A stretch of DNA of 57,347 bases, from assembly GCA_950295325.1 (NCBI GenBank), contig OX485808.1:32947180-33004526 (forward strand). The letters run 5' to 3'. A model generated the notes under the pieces. It saw only the letters and a list, made by a program, of their open reading frames with translations. It was not told the DNA's origin and ran no database searches. The DNA comes from Polytrichum commune. Taxonomy: Eukaryota; Streptophyta; Polytrichopsida; Polytrichales; Polytrichaceae. The translations under genes and the position numbers were made by a program. The stretch's first letter is position 1; the number at the start of each line of letters is the position of its first letter. Of this stretch, positions 23,396-35,031 are shown one piece after another.

Positions 23396-23803
23396 GAATG
23401 ACAAAATCGGCAGCGCTCCTAAAGGCTATCCACCATTGTTTTAAGAGGAATTCAGAGGTGCACATGAAATCTACAAGAGAAAATGAAATTGTGCGGTGCC
23501 GTCTAATCTACATAATCTACCTAGTGCAGCCTGGTCATCTAGAGCCGCCACTCTCTCAGGGTCACCAGACTTTTTCTATTCTGCGCTGCCAGTGACGGTG
23601 AAAAACAAGGCAACTCTGCCAGTGTTCCAAAAGCGATTTGGCCCTTCAAAATATACCTCTCTCAAAATAGCCCTTCAAAACATTACCCCAAATTGGAAAT
23701 GAAGGCGTCACTTGAAGTCCTCAATATAATATGCCCGTCAAGCACTTTTCATACAAAAATTGATCGGTCAATTTTCATTTGTCCTTGGATAGCAGAGACT
23801 CGA

Positions 23804-24548
23804 TACCCTACCTCAACGGCAGGTCCGGCACACCAGTGCCGGATAATTAAAGAAAACAGTGCCCAACCAGGTTCGGCAAGTGCCACTGAAAATTTCTAAC
23901 TCCGGCACTTGCCGTTGATGACAGCCGAAGTCTGCTGCCGGAGTCTGCTGCCGGCCGGAGTTATATGTTTCGGTTTGTGTCTCGAGCCGGTAGACTCTGA
24001 GTTTGACAACTGCCTCCTCCTCCTCAGAGACAGACAGACAGAGTGCGTGTGTCTGTCGGTGTGTTTTCTTGCTTCTTTTCAAACTGAGGAGTTTTGATCC
24101 AGGTGTCTTTGGGTGTTTCTTTCCTTGCACGGCAATTGTGCTTTCAGCTTCCAGAGCCTGGACATGCTTCTCATCAAACTTCATACCTGCTATATTAAGT
24201 TTTTTCGGATGCTTGGTGTGGGGAAAGCGTTTCCAAAGCTGTCAGTTGGTTTCTGGTGGTGGGATCTACTCTAAGACCAAGCCAATTTTCCTTCTCCCAA
24301 GCACCTATCTCCTTGAACACTCTTCTGAAAGTGTCTGTATACAACACTCGAATTATCGAGCAGCTACATATTTATGTGTTGATTTATATTTGCGCTTTAT
24401 TTACCCAAATTTACAAAAATTTACAAAAATTTGGCACTTTTATGATAGATTTTCCAACATTTTAGGCACTTTTGGGTTGCCGAAAAATAATTATTAGGCA
24501 CTAGCAAAATCAATTAATTATGGCCGAACCTGCCGTTGAGGTAGGGTA
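23804..24548. mobile_element. 745-bp TIR element, non-autonomous
   Basis: The segment starts TACCCTACCTCAACGGCAGGT and ends with its exact inverse, ACCTGCCGTTGAGGTAGGGTA. A looser second pair lies inside (CCGGATAATTAA near 23839 and TTAATTATGG near 24513). It is non-coding, so it is a MITE-like DNA element. The target-site duplication is not clear by eye, and I do not recognise the family. Confidence 0.7.
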
Positions 24549-25140
24549 GTCAAGAGGTTGGTTTCCAGTGGAAGTTGTCCATGTGGGAGGCTCCCAATGT
24601 TTGTCGACGTCAGTCTCCAGAGGCTGCCCAATGCATGTCGACATTGATGTCGGAGTTCCCAGGGCGGTTTAGGGTGGTTGAAGCATGGTTGTGCGGGGGC
24701 TGGAATATGACTCGGTACTGGAATCTGAAGGTTGGGGGTTGGATTGAAGATCGTCAAGGTCGAACGTCGCTAGTAGAGCTATGGATCAGGTTGAAGTCGA
24801 GAGCACCTACAGAGGTCGACGTCGAGCAGCGTTGTAGAAGTCGACGTCAATATGAGCAAAGCTGCGGAGGATTTGACATCGAGCAGAGTTGTGGATGTTG
24901 ACATTATGATGTTATGGAACTGACTGCAAATGTTGGATCGCAGTGTCCAGCGAAGCTGCAGAGTCTAAAGAATCCAGGCCACTGATCAACGTCGTTGATT
25001 ATATCGATGATCACGTTGTTTGGCTAGTACGTCCAAAATTCAATGCCCTCAAGTTCACGTAGAAGAAGGGGTTGTCCATAACGGGATGCACGTCAACTAA
25101 TCTCAACTTTTGTTTTAGTAATCTAACTCTTGAAAAGTCC
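24549..25140. other. Non-coding, several GTCGACGTC motifs
   Basis: I see no gene here. The motif GTCGACGTC or a close variant occurs several times (about 24602, 24817 and 24839), possibly a decayed short repeat. Confidence 0.35.
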
Positions 25141-25356
25141 AAGTCAATCAACAAAAGAGAATATCTATTCCCCCTCTTCCACTAACCAAGCACAAGTACA
25201 AGACTAGGACTTCATCCCATACTTTTCTCTTTGCACCACTAAAGTTGAACTTTATTGCCTCAAGCCAAAGAACAAGTACATGTTGTGGAGGGCATTCCCT
25301 CCAAGCTAAGTGTGCTACTAGCATCTCTCCCCCACTAAAGGAGATTGATGTCCTCA

Positions 25357-26166
25357 TCAATGCCTACGTTTCCTTTTATTGGAAGCTTTAGCCCTAGTTT
25401 CTTCAAAGCGCTTCACTACCTCTTTCGCATTCACCATGTCTTTTGCCGCTACCCAAGTGGCTTCTTTCTCATGGAATCCCCGCCACTTCACCAAGTACTC
25501 CTTTCCTTTGCGTTTGTGGTTCCTACACTTGAGGATGCCCTCTACCTCATATTCCAAATGATCTCCTACAAGGTCGGGAGGTGGCCTAATCACTTGTTTG
25601 CGATTGGGCCACAAGGTGTCTTCCTTGAATGGTTTTAGTAGTGAGACATGGAATGTCGGATGCACTTTGATCTCGGGCGGTAAGTCCAACTTATACACGT
25701 CCTTGAACACTCGTTCCACAATCGGAAACGGAACCGCAAATTTGGACATGAACTTTGGAGTGAGGCCTTCGGGCATTGTGAAGTTTTTCACATTCAACAA
25801 CACCTTTTGGCCCACCTCATACTCCACTTCACGTCTTCCGGCATTGACTTGTTTTTTGTAGCGCTTTTGAGCTTTTTCCAACAACAACTTGGTCTTCTCC
25901 AAAACTTGTTCACGTTTTTTGGCCAAGTCCTCACCATCTTGGTTCAACTCTAGTGTTGAATGTGCCCCCTCGAGAGCTAGGTCGGCAGGTTGGAGTGGAT
26001 CCACTCCATAAGCCACCTTGAATGGCGATTGCTTGGTCGCCGAGTGCGTGGCCGCATTATAACTAAACTCCGCTAAACCCATATAGTCCGCCCAATCTCG
26101 TTGGTCCGCACTCACAAAGTTCCTCAAGTATTGGTTCAAAACTCCATTCACACGCTCGGTTTGGCC
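25357..26166 (-). pseudogene. Integrase C-terminus and chromodomain (gypsy)
   Basis: An open frame of 270 codons begins right at the MITE junction with the integrase segment GQTERVNGVLNQYLRNF. It continues through the ALEGAHS region and a GPY-like part, and ends in a chromodomain (YEVEGILKCRNHKRKGKEYL, then KWRGF and ATWVAAKDM). Chromodomains guide integration to marked chromatin. The frame itself is uninterrupted. Confidence 0.85.
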
Positions 26167-26576
26167 CACGGGGGGGTCACACCCCCTTACATTTCATAGC
26201 CACGTGCGATAAAAGTTTGCTACCCTATATTACATGCCATAGATAATTTTTAAAATTATGATAATTTTTCTACATACACATAACCATTGGTAATATCTTT
26301 TGTATATTTTTTTGAAATTTTTAGTCATCTTCATTTTTTGTAGTAATTATTTTAGTTCAATGTTGCGTCATTCTAGTTAGAAACGGTATGTTTTATTAAA
26401 AAAACAAATCATGAAATTTGGTTACAAATTTTTACTATGTAATAGATACCATGTATATCTACTCATGAAAAAAAAATCATAAACTTTTGAACCATTTTGG
26501 TGATGCTTTATGTAAAAAGTAGATTTTGTTTTATCGCACGTGGTGTTCAACTTGACAATGAAGTGCACCCCCCGTG
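26167..26576. mobile_element. 410-bp MITE inserted in gypsy integrase
   Basis: The element begins CACGGGGGG and ends CCCCCCGTG. A second inverted pair, CCACGTGCGATAAAA and TTTTATCGCACGTGG, lies a little inside. It is flanked on both sides by GTTTGGCC, an 8-bp target duplication; a 9-bp reading, GGTTTGGCC, is possible because the ends overlap by one G. Removing the element and one duplicate restores a continuous integrase frame around QTDGQTERVNG. An 8-bp duplication suggests hAT and 9 bp suggests Mutator. Confidence 0.85.
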
Positions 26577-27408
26577 GTTTGGCCATCCGTTTGGGGATGG
26601 AAGGCCGTGCTAAAGGTTAGTTTTGTTCCAACCTTCCTAAAGAAATGCCTCCAAAATGCGCTTGTGAACTTCGGATCTCGATCGGATACAATCACTCTCG
26701 GCAACCCGTGATGCCTCCACCATGCATTGAGAAAGAACTTTGCGGTCTCCAAAGCGGTTGCCGTTCCCACGGTTGGCACCATATGCGCCAACTTACTAAA
26801 CCGGTCCACCATCACCAAGATGGCATCGTAGCCTTGTGACTCCGGCAAACTCGTGATGAAGTCCATGGACACACTGTGCCATGGCCCCGGCGGGATAGGC
26901 AACGGTTGCAATAGGCCGGCTTGCTTTTGGTAAGAGGCTCGGTTCACTTGGCATTTAACACAAGTCTTCACAAAGTGGGCGATTTCTTCTTTCATGCCCG
27001 GCCAATAGTACCTCCTTGACACCCCGCTATGGTGGTTTTTTCCCCTCTATGGCCGGCAATGGGACTATCATGTTCTTCTTTCAAAACCAATAGCCTCAAC
27101 TTGCCTTGTGGCACATACACCCGACTTTGCTTATACTTGAACAATCCGTTCACCAACTTGATCTCCTTGAGCGCCTTGCCTTTGCGGAGCTCACCTAAAA
27201 GCCCTTGTGCTTTGGGGTCGTTGATGTATCCCTCCCTTAACTTGCGTTGCAAGTCTCCTTCGCCTTTGTACATTAGCCGCAAGGTTTGTGTCATGCTCAT
27301 TGCTTGGAACTCCTCCCATCTACTTAGCGCGTCCGGCACCACATTGTCACGGCCCGGTTTGTGGATCAACTCCACATTCATAAGCGCCAAGGTATCGTGC
27401 CACCGCAA
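26577..27408 (-). pseudogene. Integrase N-terminal and core part (gypsy)
   Basis: Two overlapping frames carry the HHCC-type zinc-binding start (H of GHRGEKTT, then CVKCQVNRA) and the integrase core (MDFITSLPES, then VSDRDPKFTSAFW). A frameshift separates them near 27000-27020. The core is cut by the MITE at 26576. Together with the C-terminal piece it is a broken pol region. Confidence 0.85.
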
Positions 27409-27521
27409 TTACTTGGCGCTTACTTGCGCTTGTGTCTCAAAATACTTCAAGGACACATTGTCCGTGTACACCTTGGTCTTGTGCAACCCCAAATAGTGTT
27501 GCCACGTCTTCAAGCAATGCA

Positions 27522-28764
27522 CTACGGCAAAGAGTTTTTTTCATGAGTCGGCCATCTCCTTTGACAATCATCAAGCTTCTTGTTCTCATAAGCAATGGGC
27601 TGTCCATCTTGCATCAACACTCCGCCAATGGCGAAATCACTCGCATCCGTATGTACTTCAAAAGGCTTGTCAAACTCCAAAAACTTAAGCACGGGTGGCG
27701 AAGACAACTTGCTCTTGAGTTCCCGAAAGGCTTGGTGACAAGGTTCATCCCACTCTTGGGATATCCCCTTCTTTAACAAATCGGACAAAGGCCTAGCAAC
27801 CTTAGAAAAATCTCGAATGAAGCGGCGGTAGTAGTTGGCTAGGCCAAGGAATGACCTAAGTCCCTTTTGAGTGGACGGCCGCTTCCACTCTTGAATTGCC
27901 TTTACCTTCTTCATGTCCGGCTTAATTCCCTCCCTCGTCACCACATGGCCCAAGAACTCAATTTCTTGTTGAGCAAAGTCATTTTTCTCTCCGTTGGCAT
28001 ACAACTTGTTGTCCTTTAGCTTTTGAAGCACCACCTCAAGGTATCGTGCGTGCTCCTCCGCCGTCTTGGAAATACACCAAGATGTTGTCGATGTAGACTA
28101 TCACGATGTCTACCATTTCCTCTCGAAAAATGGTGTTCATAAGGGTTGTGAGTGTCGAGGGCGCATTACACAACCCGAAGGGTATCACCAAAAATTCGTA
28201 GGACCCATACCTTGTGCGGCACGCCGTCTTGTCCACATCTCCATCCGCGATTCGAATTTGATAGTACCCCAATTTTAGATCTATCCGGCTAAAATACTTA
28301 GCCCCCGCCAACCGGTCGAAAAGATCATCAATCCGAGGTAGCGGATAGTTGTTTTTGATGGTCACCTTATTCAAGGCCCTATAGTCGATACACATGCGTA
28401 GCTTGCCATTTTTTTTATCTACAAAGAGCACCGGAGCTCCATATGGTGATTTGCTCGGCCTAATGTAGCCTCTCGATAGCAAGTCGTTGAATTGTTTCTT
28501 CAATTCTAGCAACTCTTTTTTATTCAATCGATAAGGTGCCTTAGATGGTGGCTCGGACCCCGAGATCATTTCGATCTTGTGATCAACCTCTCTTGTTGGC
28601 GGTAACTCTTGGGGCAACTCGTTGGTAAGGACATCTTTGTGCCTCTCCAACACCTCGTGAATGTGTTTTGGTTGAGGCCCATTTTGGTTGAGGCCCATCG
28701 TTTCTAGCCTCCTCGTGAACTCTTTGGAATTGCTCCATTCGAACCACCACCACCATTTGCTCAT
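27522..28764 (-). pseudogene. Reverse transcriptase and RNase H (gypsy)
   Basis: The frame contains RT motifs ([33 protein letters not shown]) and the RNase H start EVHTDASDFAIGGVL. The RT active site reads YIDN instead of YIDD, so a catalytic aspartate is lost. A frame break lies near 28035, and another near 27530 cuts RNase H before its last conserved part (27409-27521). Confidence 0.88.
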
Positions 28765-29625
28765 TGGACATTTGGTCTATCGAGACCAAATTCAACTTGC
28801 CTCCTCCCGCCATAGGAGTTCTCGTCAATTTTAAAATGACCTCTTTGTCATTACGGCGAACCACAAGCCGCACCGGCTTACGCCTCATATCCACCGTGTG
28901 AGTCTCGAAGAAGGTGCCCCCCAAAATGAGGTCCACCTCATCCATTTCACAAAGTGTGAAATTCTCCTTAAACTCGAACGTCCCACACTTTAAGTTCACA
29001 TTCAACGCCACCTCCTTTGTCTCGTGCGGCTCGCCCTTTGCAAACCGCACATTAATGGGTTTGCCCGCTCTACTTGTTGGCAAGCCCAACTCCTTGGCGA
29101 GCTTCGGACTCATAAAGGAGTGCGTTGCCCCTGTATCAACCAAACATGAGACATTCCGACCATCGATTTCGGCCTCAAGGTACAAAAGACTTGGCCGTGG
29201 CCTAAGGCTACTAGCCTTGGCTACAAAGCCACCTTCTAGCATTTGGTCGGCGGCACAACCACGATTTGCCTTGACACTCACCTTGTTGTCAGGGCACGCC
29301 GCTTCAAAATGACCAAATTTGTCACATTTGTGGCACCGCTTGTCTTTCATGTCGCCGCCTTTCATTCAACCATTGGGTGGTTTTCCTCCTTGGTGCCCAC
29401 CCTTGTTGGCATTTGTCCCGTCGGCTTGTCCCTTGAATTGGTTGGATGGCCCAAACTTCTTGCGCTCCTTGCCTCGGGACATATTTCGGCTCGAGCCGCC
29501 TTGTTGTGCGGGGCCGCTTGATTTCCTTTCGGGGGCATCGGCTTCAATTCTCTCCGCAATCTTAATGATCCCCGCCACGTCTTCGGGAAGCTTCGGAAAC
29601 TTGAACAAGGCGTCTACTACCCACT
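28583..29625 (-). pseudogene. Gag knuckle and protease (gypsy), truncated
   Basis: The right-hand end gives a short remnant of gag (VAGIIKIAERIEAD). A stop at the start of the next frame is followed by the CCHC knuckle CHKCDKFGHFEAAC and an aspartic protease core with VDTGATHSFMSP. The upstream gag is missing. The frame overlaps the RT frame in a different phase, showing a frameshift near 28600-28760. Confidence 0.85.
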
Positions 29626-29627
29626 TT

Positions 29628-29760
29628 TGCAGGGTTGTCTATTGTGTCGTGACGGAGGGTAATCCCGACATAATGTCGTGCCGTCACGACACGTATCCGT
29701 CACGACATTATGCCGGATGCTGTCTTTATCCTGACGGACTTGAATTTTACCGATTTTTTT
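29628..29760. repeat. Nested inverted repeats at transposon boundary
   Basis: Directly beyond the truncated gag, GTGTCGTGACGG (29644-29655) is inverted at 29681-29692 (CCGTCACGACAC). ATAATGTCGTG (29670-29680) is inverted at 29701-29711. The boundary begins CAGGGTTGTC, which would fit a hAT-type end, but I found no matching right end in the window. This may be the left end of the element that holds the hAT-like gene. Confidence 0.5.
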
Positions 29761-29867
29761 GTGTAATTACATAAACCCATTTCTGACACGTAGGATTTAC
29801 AATGTCCACGTGTGATGACATGTCAGCAAAGTAAAGGTAAAGTGGGGAAAAATTTACTAGAGCCCGT

Positions 29868-30245
29868 CCGCCCCCCCGTCCGCCTCCGTTCCCAACCCCC
29901 GTTCGCCCCCGTCCGCTCCCGTTCACAATCCCCGTTCGCCCCCGTTCCCCCCCGTCCGCTCCCGTTCCCCGCCCCGTCCGCTTCCCCGTCCGCTCCCCCC
30001 CCCTCCGTCCGCTTCCCCGTCCGCTCCCCCGTCCGCTCCCTTGTCCGCTCCCCCCCCCTCCGTCCGCTTCCCCGTCCGCTCCCTTGTCCGCTCCCCCCCC
30101 CCCTCCGTCCGCTTCCCCGTCCCCCCCCCCCCTCTCCCGTCCTCTCCCCCGTCCGCTTCCCCCCCCGGCCGCTCCCCCCCCCACCGTCCGCACCCCCCCC
30201 CCCCCCCCCGTCCGCTCCCCCCCCCTTCCGTCCGCTCCCCCGTCC
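29868..30245. repeat. C-rich low-complexity tract (CGTCCGCTCCCC)n
   Basis: This tract of about 380 bp is made almost only of C, with CGTCCG steps and C runs up to about 20. The plus strand has nearly no G runs. The minus strand therefore has many G-runs and could form G-quadruplexes. It lies upstream of the hAT-like gene, within its likely promoter or leader. Open frames through it are composition artefacts. Confidence 0.9.
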
Positions 30246-30493
30246 GATTCGAATACTATAAATTGAGGGTTCAAGGTGCCATTTTTGCCTCCACTGACAT
30301 AGTGCGTCTCAAGTCTTTTGATTCTCCTTTGAGGAGTGAGGATTGAATGCGTGAGACCCGAATGCAGAGGATACTTTGTCCAATCTAGTGACTGTGAATT
30401 AGGGTTGCCCTTGTGGCACTCTTGAACAGGACCTAGTATGCGATCAAAGTTACTTGCTCTAACTTGTTTGTATTTGCAGGTTTTGTTGAAGTC

Positions 30494-32977
30494 ATGCCAC
30501 GCCGAAATGATGCATGGGATCATTGGTACGAGGATAAGGGGATGGTTCCCGGTAAATCACAAAGGCAGGTTAAATGTAGGTTTTGCCCGTTCGTCATATC
30601 TTACCGAGGAAATAGAATGTTGGCCCACCTTGGTTATAGACCTCCTGTAGGGGGTGCTTGTGATGTTTCCACATGTAGGATGGTACCCCCGCATATTAAG
30701 GTCTTGTTTGAACATTGCGGAGGCATTGTGCCCTTACATGTAGGCATTGTAAATGAGGACTCTCCGGTGCCAGATATTGTACCTCTGGAGCCTATTATAG
30801 CGGACTCCGTAATTAGTGAAACAGAGCCTTTGCTTATGTCCCAATCCACTCAACATTCTGATGTTGTGATATATGGCACACCTCCTCGTGAACTACGTCA
30901 ACTCAACATAACGGAGGGGTTCAATGTGTCAACAAAACAACTCCTTGATAGAGCATGGGCAACGGCTTTTTATGAAGCTAACATTCCTTTCAACATTGTG
31001 AGACATCCTGCATTTGTTCATGCTGTGCGTGAAACTGCCCGTCATCGAATGCCAGCCTACACACCACCATCGTACAATGCCATCCGTACGAAGTTGTTAA
31101 CTGATAAAAAGGTTGACCTAGATAGGCAAGTGAAGGAGAAGATGGGGAATTCCGTTGAAAAATACGGTGTTACAATATGTTGTGATGGATGGGACAACGT
31201 GCAAAACCGACCTCTCCTAAACGTTCTCCAATGCGGCACAAAGGGAGACGTTTTCTTGGGTACCATTGATACCACGGGAAATCACAAGGATCATGTATAC
31301 GTTGCTGCTCAAATTCAACCATTTGTGGAAAAGGTTGGTCGACATAATGTGGTCCAGATTTGCACCGACAATGCCCCAGTTATGGCCTCCGTTGCTCGCG
31401 ACTTGATTCAAGCAAATCCCGATCTATATTTTCAAGGATGTGCTGCGCATTGCCTAGATCTCCTCTTAGAAGATTGGGGGAAGGAGGAATGGGTGAAAAA
31501 GTTGGTAAAAAAGGCGCGCCATATTTGTGTTTTTATCAAAAACCATCATGCTTCTCAAGCTATATTCCGGAGGTTGTCACCAAATCTCTCACTCCGCCTA
31601 CCTGTAGAGACCCGTTTTGCAACGAACTTCATCATGATAGATCGTCTTCTTCAAGTACGCAATGCTTTGGAAAGAATGGTGGTTGATGAGGATTGGCCTA
31701 CTCTAATGCGTGATATGAGGAGGAGATCTCGCACCTCTTACATGAAGGGCTCTGCTGTGCGAAGCTTTATACGTTCTGATGGATTCTGGAACACGTGCGA
31801 AAATTTCTTGTATATGGTGATCCCGGTTGTTAAATCTCTTCGTGTATTTGATGGCAAGGCGCCTACAATGGGAATGGCTTGGAGGGTCATGCATGATTTA
31901 CAAACCCATATTCGTGGATTCAGTTCACCTCCATTTCGCTTAAGCCCTGAGCTTGCTGCAAATGCTATGCTAACGTTTCAAAATAGATGGAGGTTGATGT
32001 TGAATGATCTACATTGGGCTGGAGCGATGTTAAATCCACTTCTACGTGGTTGGGCCCCACTCCATGAGGATGAGAATTCGAGGACAATCCTAAATCGAGT
32101 TCTTCGCAGGCTTGCTCAAGATGAGGACACTTATGTCCAAATCCTCCACCAGTACCAAGATTTCCTTGAAAATCGAGGGCCTTTTGCTGATTCTACTGAC
32201 CCGAGCGTGCATGCCGCACCTCTCCATGAATGGTAGGATGCAATGGGAGGTGGAGCTAAAGCCCTCCAAACAATAGCAAGACGTATCCTTGCACAAGTAT
32301 GTTCCGCATCCGCATGTGAACGCAATTGGAGCATGTACTCATATGTTCACAACAAGAGTCGCAATCGCTTGAAGCATAGTCGTGCCGAGGACCTCGTCTA
32401 CATATATACCAATAGTAGGCTCATTCGACATCGGAGGGGCCCAAGACCTGCGCAATGGTACGAATTGAATGAGGTCCATTCTGACGATGACCTTGACGAA
32501 GAAGATGACAACGAAGATGACGTGGATCCAAATGATAGGGCCGGAAATGATGATGACAACAATGTTGATGACATCGACTTTGATTTGGATGACCTCGATT
32601 CCGAGAATCATGATTCAGAAAATGAGGATGGCAATGGTAGTGATGGAAACCTTGGGGTGTTTGATTTTGATGAACCGGATGTCCCCCAACATAACGACGG
32701 AATGCATGACGATCATGAGGGGTCTATTGGAGGACCGCCTTTTGAAACTCTCCACACTGGACAAGGGTTTCGCCCTGCCCATAATGTTGCTATGGGGGCA
32801 AGTGAGAATGTAGGAATTGAAGTAGATTCCTTGCAACCTCGGAGCGATTTTCTTTCTTTTGGTGAAGGTGACATGTACTACCCGCAAATGAGCCAACGCA
32901 CGTTCAACAGGATCCACTTCCAGCCCGAGTACATTCTGAATCCATGGACGCCTCCCTCATATCCAACCATCGTATAG
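30494..32977 (+). pseudogene. hAT transposase (BED, DUF659, hATC), one in-frame stop
   Basis: The start MPRRNDAWDHWYEDKG follows a good acceptor (TATTTGCAG at 30471-30479), so a 5' UTR intron is likely. Near residue 30 is a BED-type zinc finger (VKCRFCPF, then MLAHLGY). Around residues 230-340 is the DUF659/RNase H-fold catalytic part with GVTICCDGWDN and CTDNAPVM, followed by FQGCAAHCLDLLLEDW. After a single TAG at 32234-32236 the same frame continues with the hAT dimerisation domain (SASACERNWSMYS, NKSRNRL, LVYIYTNSRL) and a very acidic tail. The stop falls where a conserved Trp is expected (EW-stop). This suggests one recent TGG-to-TAG change, with suppression as the less likely reading. 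Confidence 0.88.
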
Positions 32978-33690
32978 AAGATCAAACGCCCAATGTTCCT
33001 GAAATACCTACAACTCGATTCCGTGCTCTTCAAAGAACTGCATCAACCTCTACGGTGCAAGTGCATGCACAAGGTCAACGTCGTCCTCTCACTCGAAGTA
33101 TTGCCAATACTTCTAGATTGGGTGTTTCACGTGCAACTGCGGTGGGTGCTACTTTGGTTGCTATACACAATGTTTCAAGAAATGTTACTACAGAGGCGCC
33201 ACGTCGTCAATCTGTTCGTCGACATGTTGTTGAGAACATACCAATTGCAATTCCATCCGCATAAGTTTCACTTCCACACAGTCAATCCAATGGAACAGGT
33301 GGCCTTGGAGTTGGAGGCGGAAGTACAACGGGGGATGTTTTTATAGATGGAAGTAGAGATGAAGTGCACTCAAGTCGTGGTACGGGTGGAGGGCGTCAGA
33401 GAACTACGACAGGTGTCAAACGTACTAGGAAGAGGTATCAGGGAAGATCGCTTCCGTTTACTGCTGAAGACTACAATGAAGATGAGGGTAGACCACATCT
33501 AGATGAAAATGGCATACAGGATGCAGAGGGCTCCCGGCCGACCAAGAAGATAATTATTTCACAACGTGACCGAGAGTTGCATCTTCGGAGCGCGACTCCC
33601 CAAACGGATGATGATTGCAGCACAGACGAGTCTGAAGAAGACCCAAGATGTGTCGAAGCAAATGATCCCACAGTACGGATTCGAACGTAA
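32978..33690 (+). pseudogene. Tail of the hAT-type gene, other frame
   Basis: Another phase is open from about 32944 to 33690 except for one TAA at 33262-33264. It encodes a Ser/Thr/Arg-rich, low-complexity region (RFRALQRTASTSTVQ, GTGGGRQRTT, TDESEEDPRC). It may be a former C-terminal extension or further exon of the hAT-like gene, detached by a frameshift. No domain is recognised. Confidence 0.4.
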
Positions 33691-34412
33691 TGGTTTTGTA
33701 CAAATGTGGTATTTCGGTGCTCCCATGTACTCCCATAATTTATTACTTACGTCAAAATTGATACAAGTTACAACCTTAGGGCCTTCGGTAAGACATTTAG
33801 ACCACAAAGCGAACGTTACCTTCGAAGTTGTAACATTTTATTATAGTAATAAAATTATTTATTGCATGTTTTTTAAAATTTTAAAAATACAATATGGTTG
33901 TCAACTTAGCATTGCAATTAATCTCCAATAACATGTTATGCCTTTATTAATTACTATTTTGTATAATTCTTACTGTGAATGGAGTTTTATGTTTATTTAT
34001 TGAGCTTATTAAAGAATATGCTTTTATAAATATTGCAATCCCTTATTGCTCGATTGTACATGCTTCGTTGGTGACATCCTCTTTTTGAGGACCTTTCTAT
34101 CCATTTTATATAATTATATCTTTATGTGGTATTCAATATTGACTATGTAGTCAATAGTACTTTTGGTTAGACTATCATATGAATTACTAATATTCAAGTA
34201 AGTTTTTAAAAGTTTCGAATAACATTAAAACATGTGGCATCCATATGCTATCTTTTATACGATCTTAGAAATGACAACTTGTCGGTAAATCCTCTTTATA
34301 TTACATATACTTTGAACATGAAATATGTTCATTGTGTCCAAAGTCTTCATCCGTTCCTATACAACTTCCTAAACATGGTACAAAAAGGCCTAATCCGAAT
34401 CTGAATCGAGGT
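33691..34412. other. AT-rich convergent intergenic interval
   Basis: This interval separates the ends of the hAT-like gene (+) and the zinc-finger/coiled-coil gene (-). It is AT-rich with no gene seen and probably holds both 3' ends. Confidence 0.5.
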
Positions 34413-35031
34413 CTATTCTAGCTGAAGTAGATCCTCGTCGTGCTCGTGATGATTCCCCGCTTCCAAGCTTCGCGTTGTTCCACGGGTGAGGTATGGACGA
34501 CTATCAGGAGACAATGGAATGGCATTACGTGGTCTAGGCCCACCATTTAGCCATCTCAATACCGCATCATCCGCAACTCTATGCAAGAGTGCATCAATTG
34601 CAGCCAACTGCAGCCTGTTCTTGTGGTACCCCACCTCTAATTGCAATTCATATCTCGGATCCCGTTCCGTAGGCATGTCATCTGCATCTTCTTCCAAATC
34701 ATGCTCCGATACTGATTCGAGACCTGCTGCATTGTACCAAGGAGGATGAATGCCTCTCTTTAATTGTCTGCTGGTTGAATCCCAATGTCATTCAAGAGTT
34801 TGGTACAAAAAAAATTTCAAGCCATGATCGGGGGGCTTGTTGGGATACAACTCGTCTGCAACATACAAAATTTGATGTGCATTCCGCGTCCAGTCGCCAT
34901 CTCTGTTCTCGTGCCATAGCTCAACCTTGGCACAATTGTATAACCAACTCTACTCAACATTCTCCCCATCAAACTCTTGAAGATCGAAGGGAAAATCCCA
35001 TGGCTTTAATACCCAGTCGTTAGGCATGTAA

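Larger units (their letters stand above)
25325..29628 (-). mobile_element. Ty3/gypsy chromovirus-type retrotransposon, decayed
   Basis: On the minus strand the order is gag CCHC knuckle, protease, reverse transcriptase, RNase H, integrase, chromodomain, which is the order of plant chromoviruses. A purine tract (GTGGGGGAGAG) near 25326-25336 follows the chromodomain and is the likely polypurine tract. A 3' LTR should begin just below it, but no second LTR is present for comparison. The 5' LTR and most of gag are missing: at about 29628 the gag frame stops abruptly against unrelated sequence. Several frame breaks and an inserted MITE show that it is dead. Confidence 0.9.

Noticed and set aside
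24003-24497. 164-codon open frame on the plus strand
   Set aside because: It lies inside the non-coding TIR element, has low coding character and runs into AT-rich sequence.
29812-30523. Pro/Arg-rich (+) and Gly-rich (-) open frames
   Set aside because: These are composition artefacts of the C-rich tract, and both strands are open for the same reason.
32944-33346. Independent gene after the hAT-like frame
   Set aside because: The two open frames overlap in different phases and are low-complexity. They are more simply a frameshifted tail of the same gene.
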